Assembly: GCA_046293395.1 (NCBI GenBank) | Contig: JBKBOU010000002.1 | Coordinates: 310,001 to 374,000 of the forward strand | DNA from: CAYNRA01 sp046293395 | GTDB lineage: Bacteria > Bacteroidota > Bacteroidia > Cytophagales > Spirosomataceae | Reading direction: 5' to 3' | Length of the DNA: 64,000 nucleotides | Shown: positions 24,417 through 32,149 of the stretch, in pieces | Layout of the letters: the number at the start of each line of letters is the position of its first letter | Position numbering within the stretch: position 1 is the first letter of the stretch | Position numbers and translations under genes: made by a program | Notes under the pieces: generated by a model | Told to the model about the DNA's origin: nothing | Seen by the model: the letters and a program-made list of their open reading frames with translations, nothing else | The model's database searches: none

Positions 24417-25990
24417 TGAATAATATAGAATGCAAAGTGAAGAGGCTCAAAAGTTTTCTTCACTTTCTCCAAAAATTGCGCATCGTTTTTATAAAAACTG
24501 AGGAAATTCTCTACCCGCTCTTGCAAAGAGCCATTCGGGAAAAGTTTATCTTGTACCCCCAATAATTGCTGAATAGCCGTCTCGTGGTTTCTTTCTTCTG
24601 CTTTTTTAATCCGCTTTTCAAGATTAGATAGCGCGTGCATTATTTTTGCTTGTTCAGCCTCTACCACTGCTTTTAAGGTTGTATCAACGCCTGCTGCTTG
24701 GCGACCAATGCGTTGCATAACATCTCCTATTTCATCCATTTCAAAAGCTAAACTCAACGATTTTTCAGAAATTCGCTCGACATATCGTTTTTTGAGCGTA
24801 ACTGCATCATCAAAAAATTCATCGATACCCACTTGCAACTTATCTATTTTTTTCTGGTTTGCTGCCGTTACAACCAATGCAAAATTCCGAGGCAATAAAA
24901 TCGGAAAAGTGATGTCATAATGGTCAAAAACACCTTTCAATTGCAACCAATAAGGTACTTCAGACGGGCCACCGATGTAGGCGAGATTCGGTAAAATCAT
25001 TTCCTGATACAAAGGTCTTAGCACCACATTAGGACTAAATCGCTCCGGATTTTTCTCGTATTCTGCACGAATTTCATCGGCTGTAAACACAATATCTGTG
25101 TCTTTCACTGTCCAATTTTCACCCTCCTTGATAAAACGGGCGCGTAAACCGTCTTTCAAATAAAAGAAATTGATGTCTCGCGCATGAATTTGCGCTTTGT
25201 AGCCCAAATCCTCCAATTGCGTTGTGCGCTCGTGCACCAACTGGCTAGCAGTTTGGTGGAGTAAATCTTCTTCAATGACGGGTAGAAAAAGGCGTTTTAA
25301 ATCTGTGTCATCTGCGTCTAAACAAACCAACCCGTCTGCACCAAAAAGTGTGTGCATGTAAGTACGTACTGCCGCTGCAAGCGTATTATTTTCAAGATAT
25401 GCTTGCTCGAAAAGAGGAAACGAATCAGGAAGTTGGGCTAATACTGTACTCAATTCGTTGGGATTCATTCTACCTACGGCTCCCGTTTGGGTGGTTTCCC
25501 AAGTGTATTTTTTTCCAAACAGGTAAAAACTAGCGATTTCTTCAAAATCATGATCTTCTGAAGCCATCCAATAAACAGGTACAAAGTGGTAATCAGGAAA
25601 TGCTTTTTTAAGTTCTTTTGCCAAATTAAGGGTTGTAATGATTTTATAAATCACATACAAAGGTCCTGTAAAAATATTGAGCTGATGCCCCGTTGTTACG
25701 GTAAATGTTTTTGTATCCAATAAAATATCCAAAGCAGGTGGGTTTTCAATTCCCTGATATTGCTTTTTGAGAACATCGACAAGCACTTGTCGGTTAGAAG
25801 TAGGAAAATTATTCTTTGCTTGAATGGCTTCTTTAAAACCATCTAAAGTAGGTGAGAAAGAATAAAAAGGTTTAATTTGCTCTTTTTCAGCGAGATAATC
25901 CAAAAGAAGTGCGGGAAAAGAGCCCGTATTTTCCAAGGATAAAGTAGTTTTGGTGATTTCCACTTCTAATTTATTTATGCGTTCTGTCAA
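24413..25990 (-). CDS. bshC: Bacillithiol biosynthesis cysteine-adding enzyme BshC
   Basis: A 525-residue protein of the BshC family, which is thought to add cysteine to glucosaminyl-malate in the last step of bacillithiol synthesis. Clear signatures: VTTGHQLNIFTGPLYVIYKI, VPVYWMASEDHDFEEI and LPNLAYIGGPSEVPYWLQLK; a coiled-coil follows near the C-terminus (about 430-480). The length is that of the family. The start is a TTG at 25988-25990; no ATG lies nearby. bshA and bshB are not in the window. Its presence says the cell probably uses bacillithiol as its low-molecular-weight thiol. Confidence 0.93.
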   Translation of the reverse strand: MTERINKLEVEITKTTLSLENTGSFPALLLDYLAEKEQIKPFYSFSPTLDGFKEAIQAKNNFPTSNRQVLVDVLKKQYQGIENPPALDILLDTKTFTVTTGHQLNIFTGPLYVIYKIITTLNLAKELKKAFPDYHFVPVYWMASEDHDFEEIASFYLFGKKYTWETTQTGAVGRMNPNELSTVLAQLPDSFPLFEQAYLENNTLAAAVRTYMHTLFGADGLVCLDADDTDLKRLFLPVIEEDLLHQTASQLVHERTTQLEDLGYKAQIHARDINFFYLKDGLRARFIKEGENWTVKDTDIVFTADEIRAEYEKNPERFSPNVVLRPLYQEMILPNLAYIGGPSEVPYWLQLKGVFDHYDITFPILLPRNFALVVTAANQKKIDKLQVGIDEFFDDAVTLKKRYVERISEKSLSLAFEMDEIGDVMQRIGRQAAGVDTTLKAVVEAEQAKIMHALSNLEKRIKKAEERNHETAIQQLLGVQDKLFPNGSLQERVENFLSFYKNDAQFLEKVKKTFEPLHFAFYIIH

Positions 25991-26099
25991 TTTTTATCTA
26001 AAGACTTCACGACGAACCCAGAGGTAGATGTCGCGACATACAAAACAATGAAACGCCAATTAGGGTTTCAAAAACAATAAATTCAGAAATAAAACAAAC

Positions 26100-26762
26100 A
26101 TGGAACAACCCGTCATTCAGGAGATAGAGGATGGCACGCATACGTTATATAGTCCTCATTTCAAGCAGTATTATCATTCCCTTTTTGGGGCAAAGCAAGA
26201 GTCAAACAGGGTCTTTTTGGAAGTAGGTTTACTGGAGGCATTTCATCGGTTCTCAGAGATTCATTTATTAGAGATTGGTTTAGGAACGGGTCTCAACGCG
26301 TTACTTTCTTGGGAATTAGCTCAGCACGAAGCACGCAGCATCACCTACGAAGGCCTGGAGGCATTTCCATTAAAAAAGGAAATGGTGGAGAAGATTAATT
26401 TAGGTTTAGAACCGCATCAGCAACAAAAATTAATTCATTTACACGACCTTTCATGGGATGAGAAACATATAGTTGACACTTCGTTTTCATTGACCAAAAT
26501 AAACCAAAAAATAGAAGAATTTATTCCATTAAAGCCGTACAATTTAGTTTATTATGATGCATTTGCGCCAGAATCACAACCTGAAATGTGGACAGAAAGC
26601 ATATTTCAAAAGCTAAACGAGTGGATGGTACAGGGAGGATTTTTAACCACGTATTGTTCAAAAGGATACGTAAAAAGAAATTTAAAAGCGGCTGGTTTTG
26701 ACGTAGAAAAACATGCAGGCCCCAAAAGAAAGCGAGAAATGATACGGGCTATTAAATTATGA
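26100..26762 (+). CDS. mnmD: tRNA 5-aminomethyl-2-thiouridine methyltransferase MnmD-like
   Basis: A 220-residue S-adenosylmethionine-dependent methyltransferase of the MnmC N-domain (DUF752) family. Motif I is LLEIGLGTGLNALLSW (57-72). The family block YYDAFAPESQPEMWT lies near 151, and TTYCSKGYVKRNLKAAGF follows. In E. coli this activity is fused to an FAD oxidase in MnmC; here it is stand-alone, as in many bacteria. It makes the final methylation of mnm5s2U at the tRNA wobble position. Confidence 0.88.
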   Translation: MEQPVIQEIEDGTHTLYSPHFKQYYHSLFGAKQESNRVFLEVGLLEAFHRFSEIHLLEIGLGTGLNALLSWELAQHEARSITYEGLEAFPLKKEMVEKINLGLEPHQQQKLIHLHDLSWDEKHIVDTSFSLTKINQKIEEFIPLKPYNLVYYDAFAPESQPEMWTESIFQKLNEWMVQGGFLTTYCSKGYVKRNLKAAGFDVEKHAGPKRKREMIRAIKL

Positions 26763-26763
26763 A

Positions 26764-26790
26764 GCGTAGGGCGAATAAATCACCCTACGC
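26764..26790. terminator. Hairpin between mnmD and the DUF2795 gene
   Basis: Arms GCGTAGGG (26764-26771) and CCCTACGC (26783-26790) sit between two convergent stop codons. A U-run is lacking, so it is probably a weak bidirectional terminator or a 3'-end stabilising hairpin. Confidence 0.55.
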
Positions 26791-26798
26791 TCCGTAAC

Positions 26799-27020
26799 TT
26801 AATATTCGTCCTCGTTGAAAAAGAAATCGTCCTTCGTCGGATAATCAGGCCAGATTTCCTCAATGTTTTCATAAGGTTGACCGTCATCCTCTAGCTCGGA
26901 CAAGTTCTCCATCACTTCGTTCGGAGCACCAGAGCGAATAGAATAATCAATTAGCTCATCCTTGGTAGCTGGCCAAGGGGCATCCTCTAAATACGAAACT
27001 AATTCAAGTGTCCAATACAT
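26799..27020 (-). CDS. DUF2795 domain protein
   Basis: A 73-residue acidic protein starting MYWTLELVSYLEDAPWP. The whole length matches the small DUF2795 family known from Bacteroidota (ATKDELIDYSIRSGAP, then NLSELEDDGQPYENIEEIWP). Its function is unknown. The ATG at 27018-27020 is chosen over an in-frame TTG at 27044. A TACTTTTG box (minus, 27056-27063) fits a promoter 36 bases upstream. Confidence 0.85.
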   Translation of the reverse strand: MYWTLELVSYLEDAPWPATKDELIDYSIRSGAPNEVMENLSELEDDGQPYENIEEIWPDYPTKDDFFFNEDEY

Positions 27021-27162
27021 AGTCTCACTCAGTTTGTGGTTCAAAAAATTGGCTGCAAAAGTATAAAATTTCAGACAATAAAACGAATTTTATATTAAAA
27101 AGTATTTTTTCTTTCTTTTTTTTACCAGTAAATTCCTAATCTATTCATTATTAATTACTTAC

Positions 27163-27921
27163 ATGACACCCTCAAATCAACCCATTGTAGAAATATGTTG
27201 TTACTCTGTTCTCTCTTGCCAACGTGCCGAGCAAGCGGGCGCACACCGAATTGAACTTTGTGCTGGTTTATCAGATGGGGGCATTACACCTTCTTTGGGT
27301 CTCATAGAACAAGCAAAAGAGGCTGTTTCTATCCCCCTATTTATCATGATTCGACCTAGAGGTGGCGATTTTCTTTACTCAGATTCGGAACTCAAAACAA
27401 TGATTTCTGATATTCATTGGGCAAGAAAAATGGGCGCGGATGGACTAGTTTTTGGTTGCCTGACTCCCCATGGGAAATTAGATGAAATAAGAAATAAACA
27501 ATTATTGGATGCTGCAAACGGCTTGCCTGTCACCCTTCATCGTGCTTTCGACATGTGTGAAAATCCGTTTATCGCTCTTGAAACAGCTACTCAACTGGGG
27601 TTCAACCGTATTTTAACATCTGGGCAACAACGTACAGCAGAGCTTGGTTTGGAGCTACTGCAACAGCTCACCGAAAGAGCGGACTCCAACATACAAATCA
27701 TGGCGGGCAGCGGGGTTTCTGCCCAAAATATACCTTTATTTTTACAAGCAGGCATGCGAGAGTTTCATCTCTCAGCTCAAAAAATAGAAAAGGAAGGCAT
27801 GTTGTTTAAACAAAACAATGTTTCAATGGCAACGACAAACCGAGCGGACGAATACGCGCGGTACGAAGCAAATTATGACTTGATAAAGGCGGCAGTAAGA
27901 GCCGCTATTATTCAAAAATAA
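27163..27921 (+). CDS. cutC: CutC-family copper homeostasis protein
   Basis: A 252-residue TIM-barrel protein of the CutC family. Typical motifs are VEICCYSVLSCQRAEQAGAHRIELCAGLSDGG at the N-terminus, MIRPRGGDFLYS, and VTLHRAFDM, LTSGQQ and IMAGSGV further on. CutC was linked to copper tolerance in E. coli, but its molecular action is not settled. It converges on the porT gene and overlaps its end by 14 bases. Confidence 0.93.
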   Translation: MTPSNQPIVEICCYSVLSCQRAEQAGAHRIELCAGLSDGGITPSLGLIEQAKEAVSIPLFIMIRPRGGDFLYSDSELKTMISDIHWARKMGADGLVFGCLTPHGKLDEIRNKQLLDAANGLPVTLHRAFDMCENPFIALETATQLGFNRILTSGQQRTAELGLELLQQLTERADSNIQIMAGSGVSAQNIPLFLQAGMREFHLSAQKIEKEGMLFKQNNVSMATTNRADEYARYEANYDLIKAAVRAAIIQK

Positions 27922-28660
27922 TATTCAATGTAACTGTTCGGGAGCGTAGTTTTCCGATGGAACCAAGTGGAGATGAAGCGCCTGTCGTGCCTTCTACCAA
28001 GTTGGTAAGTCCTTGAGAGAAAAGAAGTTCTGGTGTAAATTTAAAAAATCGTTGAAAGAACTCAAGCCCTACACCGTAATCTAAGGAAACGTCTCTTTTT
28101 TTAATTAAAAACACATTAGAACCATTGGCTCTACCGGATAAATTAACCGCGTTGGTTTCAGCTGCAAAGCGCAATCCACTGACAACGTACGTTCTAAAAT
28201 TTCCTCTTCTTTGAGACTTGTACTTGAGCAAGAAAGGCACTTCAATCCATGCTTTATCAGCATTTACGAGCTTTTCTGGCTCTTGCGAATTATTACTTAT
28301 AACCTCCATTTGCCGGTTATAAATAGCAACCGTCGGCAAAATTCGGTAGTCAAAACTATCATTTATGCGAACATTCATGACAGCACTCATTTTAAAACCA
28401 AAGGTATTGGGTGAATGAATGGCATAAAAATCTGTATTTCCAGGCAGTAAAAAAAACTCATTATACCGAACCGTATAATGAGTTTGAGCTACGCCAATTA
28501 AATAGCCAAACCGTACCTTTTTCAAGTCATAATCTGCTTGGTGTCTTACTTTCCCAATTTGTGCCTTACTTATTGAGGTAATCAGAACAAAAAGAACAAG
28601 GAAAGGGATTACTTTTTTCCCACGTAAATAGAGCAAATTCCAAAGGTGAGCGGTATGCAT
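27908..28660 (-). CDS. porT: PorT-family outer-membrane beta-barrel protein (type IX secretion)
   Basis: A 250-residue barrel protein with a signal peptide (hydrophobic core IPFLVLFVLITSI, cleavage near SKAQ). Strands alternate up to the C-terminal TVTLNIIFE. Position right after ubiE and the pattern QADYDLKKVRFGYLIGVAQTHY identify it as PorT/SprT, a component needed for the type IX secretion system that exports gliding and virulence proteins in Bacteroidota. The ATG at 28660 lies 52 bases inside ubiE. A TTG at 28639 or 28636 would give a more usual signal peptide, so the start is uncertain. Confidence 0.82.
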   Translation of the reverse strand: MHTAHLWNLLYLRGKKVIPFLVLFVLITSISKAQIGKVRHQADYDLKKVRFGYLIGVAQTHYTVRYNEFFLLPGNTDFYAIHSPNTFGFKMSAVMNVRINDSFDYRILPTVAIYNRQMEVISNNSQEPEKLVNADKAWIEVPFLLKYKSQRRGNFRTYVVSGLRFAAETNAVNLSGRANGSNVFLIKKRDVSLDYGVGLEFFQRFFKFTPELLFSQGLTNLVEGTTGASSPLGSIGKLRSRTVTLNIIFE

Positions 28661-29334
28661 ATCGTTTCTTTAAATCCAGCTTTCGTAAATATTGACAAGA
28701 ACTCGTCGCCGTCTGGAAATGCTTTTACAGATTCGGGTAAATAGCTGTAAGCTGCATTGTCTTTTGAGACTAGCTTCCCAATAAATGGCAAGATGGTGTT
28801 TGAATAAAAAGTATATAGTTGTTTAAAAGGAAATTTTCTCGGATTTGAGAACTCAACGACCACACAAGTACCTCCTACTTTGGTAACTCTTTGCATGTCT
28901 GTCAATCCTTTTAAAAGATTTTCAAAGTTACGAACCCCAAATGAAACGATAACGGCGTCAAATGTATTGTCATCGAAAAGCAATTTTTCCGAATCCCCCA
29001 TTCGGAGTTCAATTTTTTTATCGAGACCCAGTTTTTTCATTTTTTCTACGCCAAACTGCAACATCCCTTTGGAGATATCAACGCCAATTACTTTTTCAGG
29101 ATTTAACTGACGAACAGCCTCAATAGCCAAATCACCCGTTCCTGTGGCAATATCTAAGATGAGTTGTGGTTTTTCTTTTTTTAAGAGAGAAATGGCTTTT
29201 TTCCGCCAATAAATATCAATTCCTCCACTTAAAACCCGATTGAGCAAGTCATATTTGGGTGAAATATTATCAAACATTTCAGCTACTTGCTCGCGTTTGC
29301 CTGTATTTTTTTCTTTGTATGGAACGACTGCCAT
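28609..29334 (-). CDS. ubiE: Demethylmenaquinone methyltransferase
   Basis: A 241-residue class I methyltransferase that methylates demethylmenaquinone to menaquinone with S-adenosylmethionine. Signatures: VAEMFDNISPKYDLLNRVLS at the N-terminus, motif I LILDIATGTGDLAIEAV, and VIVSFGVRNFENLLKGLTDM. Full length. It is the first gene of a pair with porT, whose frame overlaps its end, so the two are probably co-transcribed. Menaquinone is the quinone that the complex I and cytochrome genes in this window would use. Confidence 0.95.
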   Translation of the reverse strand: MAVVPYKEKNTGKREQVAEMFDNISPKYDLLNRVLSGGIDIYWRKKAISLLKKEKPQLILDIATGTGDLAIEAVRQLNPEKVIGVDISKGMLQFGVEKMKKLGLDKKIELRMGDSEKLLFDDNTFDAVIVSFGVRNFENLLKGLTDMQRVTKVGGTCVVVEFSNPRKFPFKQLYTFYSNTILPFIGKLVSKDNAAYSYLPESVKAFPDGDEFLSIFTKAGFKETICIPLTFGICSIYVGKK

Positions 29335-29410
29335 TGGTATTTATTAGATAAATGCCTTTTCAGAAAGGCGTGAATACTTTTTGTTTCAACAAGCTGTCAA
29401 GGTGTTTGGT

Positions 29411-30454
29411 TTAGATTACTTTTTCGAGTAATCCTTTGCAAATATGTTTAGCGATAGCAGGTCCTTCGTAGATAAAACCAGAATAAACTTGAATTAAATC
29501 TGCTCCTGCTTCTAGTTTTTCGAGTGCGTCTTCGGCAGTGTAAATTCCACCAACACCAATAATAGCGAATTGCTTTTGCCCTTTCTCTGCCAAATACCGA
29601 ATTACCTCTGTGGAACGAGTTTTCAGTGGTTTTCCACTTAGCCCACCCATTCCAATTTTCTGTATTTCCTCATCCGGTGTTTTCAATCCCGAACGTGCAA
29701 TCGTTGTATTGGTAGCTATAACACCCGCAATTTTGGTTTTAACGGCAATATCAATGATATCATCGAGCTGAGAATCCGTCAAGTCTGGTGCTATTTTAAG
29801 AAGAATTGGCTTCGGCGTAGGCTTCTGGGCGTTTTCTTGCATCAACCTTTTCAAAAGGTAAATGAGCGGTTCTTTTTCTTGCAACTCCCGAAGCCCTGGC
29901 GTATTTGGGGAGGAAACATTCACGACAAAATAATCTACGACTTCGTATAAATCATGGAAGGCTTGCAAGTAGTCTAGTACAGCATCCATGTTTTCTGTTA
30001 GCTTATTTTTACCGATATTTCCACCGATAATAAGGGAAGAATTTCTCTTAGAAAGTGCCTGAGCCGCTTTTACCGAACCTTCGTTATTAAAGCCCATTCG
30101 ATTAATAACCGCCTCATCTGGTTTCAACCGAAATAAGCGGGGCTTATCGTTCCCTAATTGTGGTTTGGGCGTCACCGTTCCGATTTCAACAAACCCAAAA
30201 CCCAGCGTTTCCAGCTCATCTGTCCAGATTCCGTTCTTATCAAAACCAGCTGCAAGCCCAACAGGATTGGGAAAGGTAATCCCAAAAACGGTTCTTTCTA
30301 GTCGTTTATCTCGCACAGAAAACAAAGAGCGCAAAACGAAAGGTACTCCAGGAATACAGTATGCGAGGGTTAGCGCATCCATTGCTCTGTAATGAATTGT
30401 TTCAGGGTCGTATTTAGAAAGGACAGGAAAAATATATTTTTTATAGAAGCTCAT
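29411..30454 (-). CDS. pyrD: Dihydroorotate dehydrogenase (quinone), class 2
   Basis: A 347-residue FMN enzyme that oxidises dihydroorotate to orotate in pyrimidine synthesis and passes electrons to membrane quinone. The class 2 N-terminal membrane-association helices (FPVLSKYDPETIHYRAMDAL) are followed by NPVGLAAGFDKNG, FVEIGTVTPKPQLGN, the serine-containing active-site NVSSPNTPGLRELQ, and GGIYTAEDALEKLEAGADLIQ near the C-terminus. Full length. It has its own promoter (30544-30574). Confidence 0.96.
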   Translation of the reverse strand: MSFYKKYIFPVLSKYDPETIHYRAMDALTLAYCIPGVPFVLRSLFSVRDKRLERTVFGITFPNPVGLAAGFDKNGIWTDELETLGFGFVEIGTVTPKPQLGNDKPRLFRLKPDEAVINRMGFNNEGSVKAAQALSKRNSSLIIGGNIGKNKLTENMDAVLDYLQAFHDLYEVVDYFVVNVSSPNTPGLRELQEKEPLIYLLKRLMQENAQKPTPKPILLKIAPDLTDSQLDDIIDIAVKTKIAGVIATNTTIARSGLKTPDEEIQKIGMGGLSGKPLKTRSTEVIRYLAEKGQKQFAIIGVGGIYTAEDALEKLEAGADLIQVYSGFIYEGPAIAKHICKGLLEKVI

Positions 30455-30830
30455 TGAACTTGGGGATGGAAACTACAGCATTCATACACGAAGACGAACA
30501 AGTAGTTATCTAATTAATTGATAGAAAAATACATACGCGTCCGCAAAAGTAAAGAAACATTAGCGACTCTCAAAAAATCAGGTGTTCTAGTGTGGTTTTA
30601 GCCCAAAAAAGTCTAATTTTATCTCCAATTCATCGTATATCCTCTCTCAAAAAAACAAGATTTATTTTAAATTTCAGATAGAAAAGCAACCGTCATCCTG
30701 TTTTTTCATCGAATCGTTAAAGCGAACAAAACAAGTATGAAAATAAATGGATTTATCATTCCATAATACTGCCGTAAAATGAAGTTCATGTATTTTTCCG
30801 ATTTTTGCGACGTATTAATCTTACCAAAAA
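30455..30830. other. Intergenic region between pyrD and the PhoD-like gene
   Basis: This 376-base stretch separates divergent genes. It contains the pyrD promoter and the upstream region of the phosphatase gene. Beyond those I see nothing but AT-rich sequence. Confidence 0.4.
30544..30574 (-). promoter_or_regulatory. Promoter of pyrD
   Basis: On the minus strand TTTG (30571-30574), a 19-base spacer and TACTTTTG (30544-30551). The exact consensus gives a leader of about 83 bases, long enough for leader regulation, but I see no attenuator. Confidence 0.75.
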
Positions 30831-31877
30831 ATGTTAAAAAAAGTAACGCTTCTTCTTTTTCTTGCCCTTCCTACTTGGGCACAATTCAACCCAAATGCGA
30901 AACAAACAAAAATTGCATTTGGCTCTTGTGGACACCAAGACAACCCCCTTCCTATTTTTGATGTCGTTGTAAAACATCAACCGGATTTATTTATCTTTTT
31001 GGGAGATAATATTTATGGTGATACAGACGACATGAAGGTCCTCAAGGACAAATATGAAAAACTAAATAGCAAACCGACTTTTCAAAATTTGAAGAAAAGC
31101 ACCCCAATTATTGCTACTTGGGATGACCACGACTTTGGAAGAAATGATGCAGGAAGGCATTATCCATTTAAAGCGGAATCAAAACAAATTTTTCTTGATT
31201 TCTTCAATGAACCCGCACAATCGCCAAGACGCCACCAACACGAAGGGATTTACACCTCTTATATGCACGAAATCAATGGCAAAAAACTCCAAATCATTTT
31301 ACTAGATAACCGTACTTTCCGAGACGACATTCCAAAGTTCAGAGAAGATGTTATTACAGACAAACGCTATTTTTATAAGTTAGATTACCTCCCGCATACG
31401 TCCAAAGATTCTACGTTTTTGGGTGAGGCACAATGGAAATGGCTAGAGGGCGAATTGAGTAAACCCGCTGATATTCGATTAATCGGTTCGGGTTCTCAAT
31501 TTAGTATCGAGTTCAACGGCTATGAAGCTTGGGCTAATTTCCCACATGAGCAACAACGTTTTCTTGATTTAATCAAAAAAACAAAGGCTAATGGCGTCCT
31601 TTTTCTTTCTGGAGATGTTCATTATGCAGAAATATCCAAACTCCAGACAGATGGTTTATACCCAATTTATGATGTAACAAGCAGCGGTTTATCCTCAAAA
31701 TGGCATTTTGCTACACCCAATAAAAATAGAATTGAAGGCCCCGTTATGGAAAATCATTTCGGATTACTTACCCTCGATTGGACAAAGAAAGACCCGACAA
31801 TTCAAATGGAGATTTGGGATGTTTCAAACAATCAACGCCTTGAATATACCATTCCGCTCAGTACCATACAATTCTGA
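30831..31877 (+). CDS. PhoD-like secreted metallophosphatase
   Basis: A 348-residue protein with a signal peptide cleaved after TWA (15-17). It has the metal-ligand motifs of PhoD-like alkaline phosphatases and phosphodiesterases: GSCGHQ, LFIFLGDNIYGDTDDM, TWDDHDFGRNDAGRHYP and FLSGDVHYAEI. The enzyme acts outside the cytoplasm on phosphate esters; the substrate is unknown. It lacks the N-terminal domain of longer PhoD proteins, so it is a short single-domain member. It is monocistronic. Confidence 0.88.
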   Translation: MLKKVTLLLFLALPTWAQFNPNAKQTKIAFGSCGHQDNPLPIFDVVVKHQPDLFIFLGDNIYGDTDDMKVLKDKYEKLNSKPTFQNLKKSTPIIATWDDHDFGRNDAGRHYPFKAESKQIFLDFFNEPAQSPRRHQHEGIYTSYMHEINGKKLQIILLDNRTFRDDIPKFREDVITDKRYFYKLDYLPHTSKDSTFLGEAQWKWLEGELSKPADIRLIGSGSQFSIEFNGYEAWANFPHEQQRFLDLIKKTKANGVLFLSGDVHYAEISKLQTDGLYPIYDVTSSGLSSKWHFATPNKNRIEGPVMENHFGLLTLDWTKKDPTIQMEIWDVSNNQRLEYTIPLSTIQF

Positions 31878-31880
31878 TGA

Positions 31881-31914
31881 TTTCTCTCGCCATTTTTAGA
31901 AATGGCGAGAGAAA
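31881..31914. terminator. Hairpin after the PhoD-like gene
   Basis: A perfect 15-bp stem (31881-31895 against 31900-31914) with a 4-base loop starts 4 bases after the stop codon. There is no T-run, but its position suggests a terminator or 3'-end protector. Confidence 0.6.
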
Positions 31915-32069
31915 TACTACCCGATAACTCTCTTTATAATCCCGAAGCACATAAAAGTAAAAAAGCTTCAGTGGGGTTAGCTATCGGCAAAAAAGAGTTG
32001 ATTCCTTTCTCCGACATCGAAATAGAAAAAATCTGCCATTTTAACCTGTTTTTAATTCATAACCAATAA
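31902..32069 (+). CDS. Possible small protein of 55 residues
   Basis: An open frame starts with an ATG inside the right arm of the preceding hairpin and ends 80 bases before clpB. The product is MAREILPDNSLYNPEAHKSK and so on, with no recognised domain. Amino-acid composition is ordinary, but there is no promoter or family support. It could be chance. Confidence 0.2.
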   Translation: MAREILPDNSLYNPEAHKSKKASVGLAIGKKELIPFSDIEIEKICHFNLFLIHNQ

Positions 32070-32149
32070 GTTACACGACAATATGACAGAAAATACTTCT
32101 TTGCATATCATTTGCAGAGGAATGTATATCACCAAAAAATGTCATCCAG

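Noticed and set aside
31902..32069. 55-codon frame before clpB as a certain gene
   Set aside because: Its start lies in a terminator-like hairpin and it has no promoter or family match. Listed only with low confidence.
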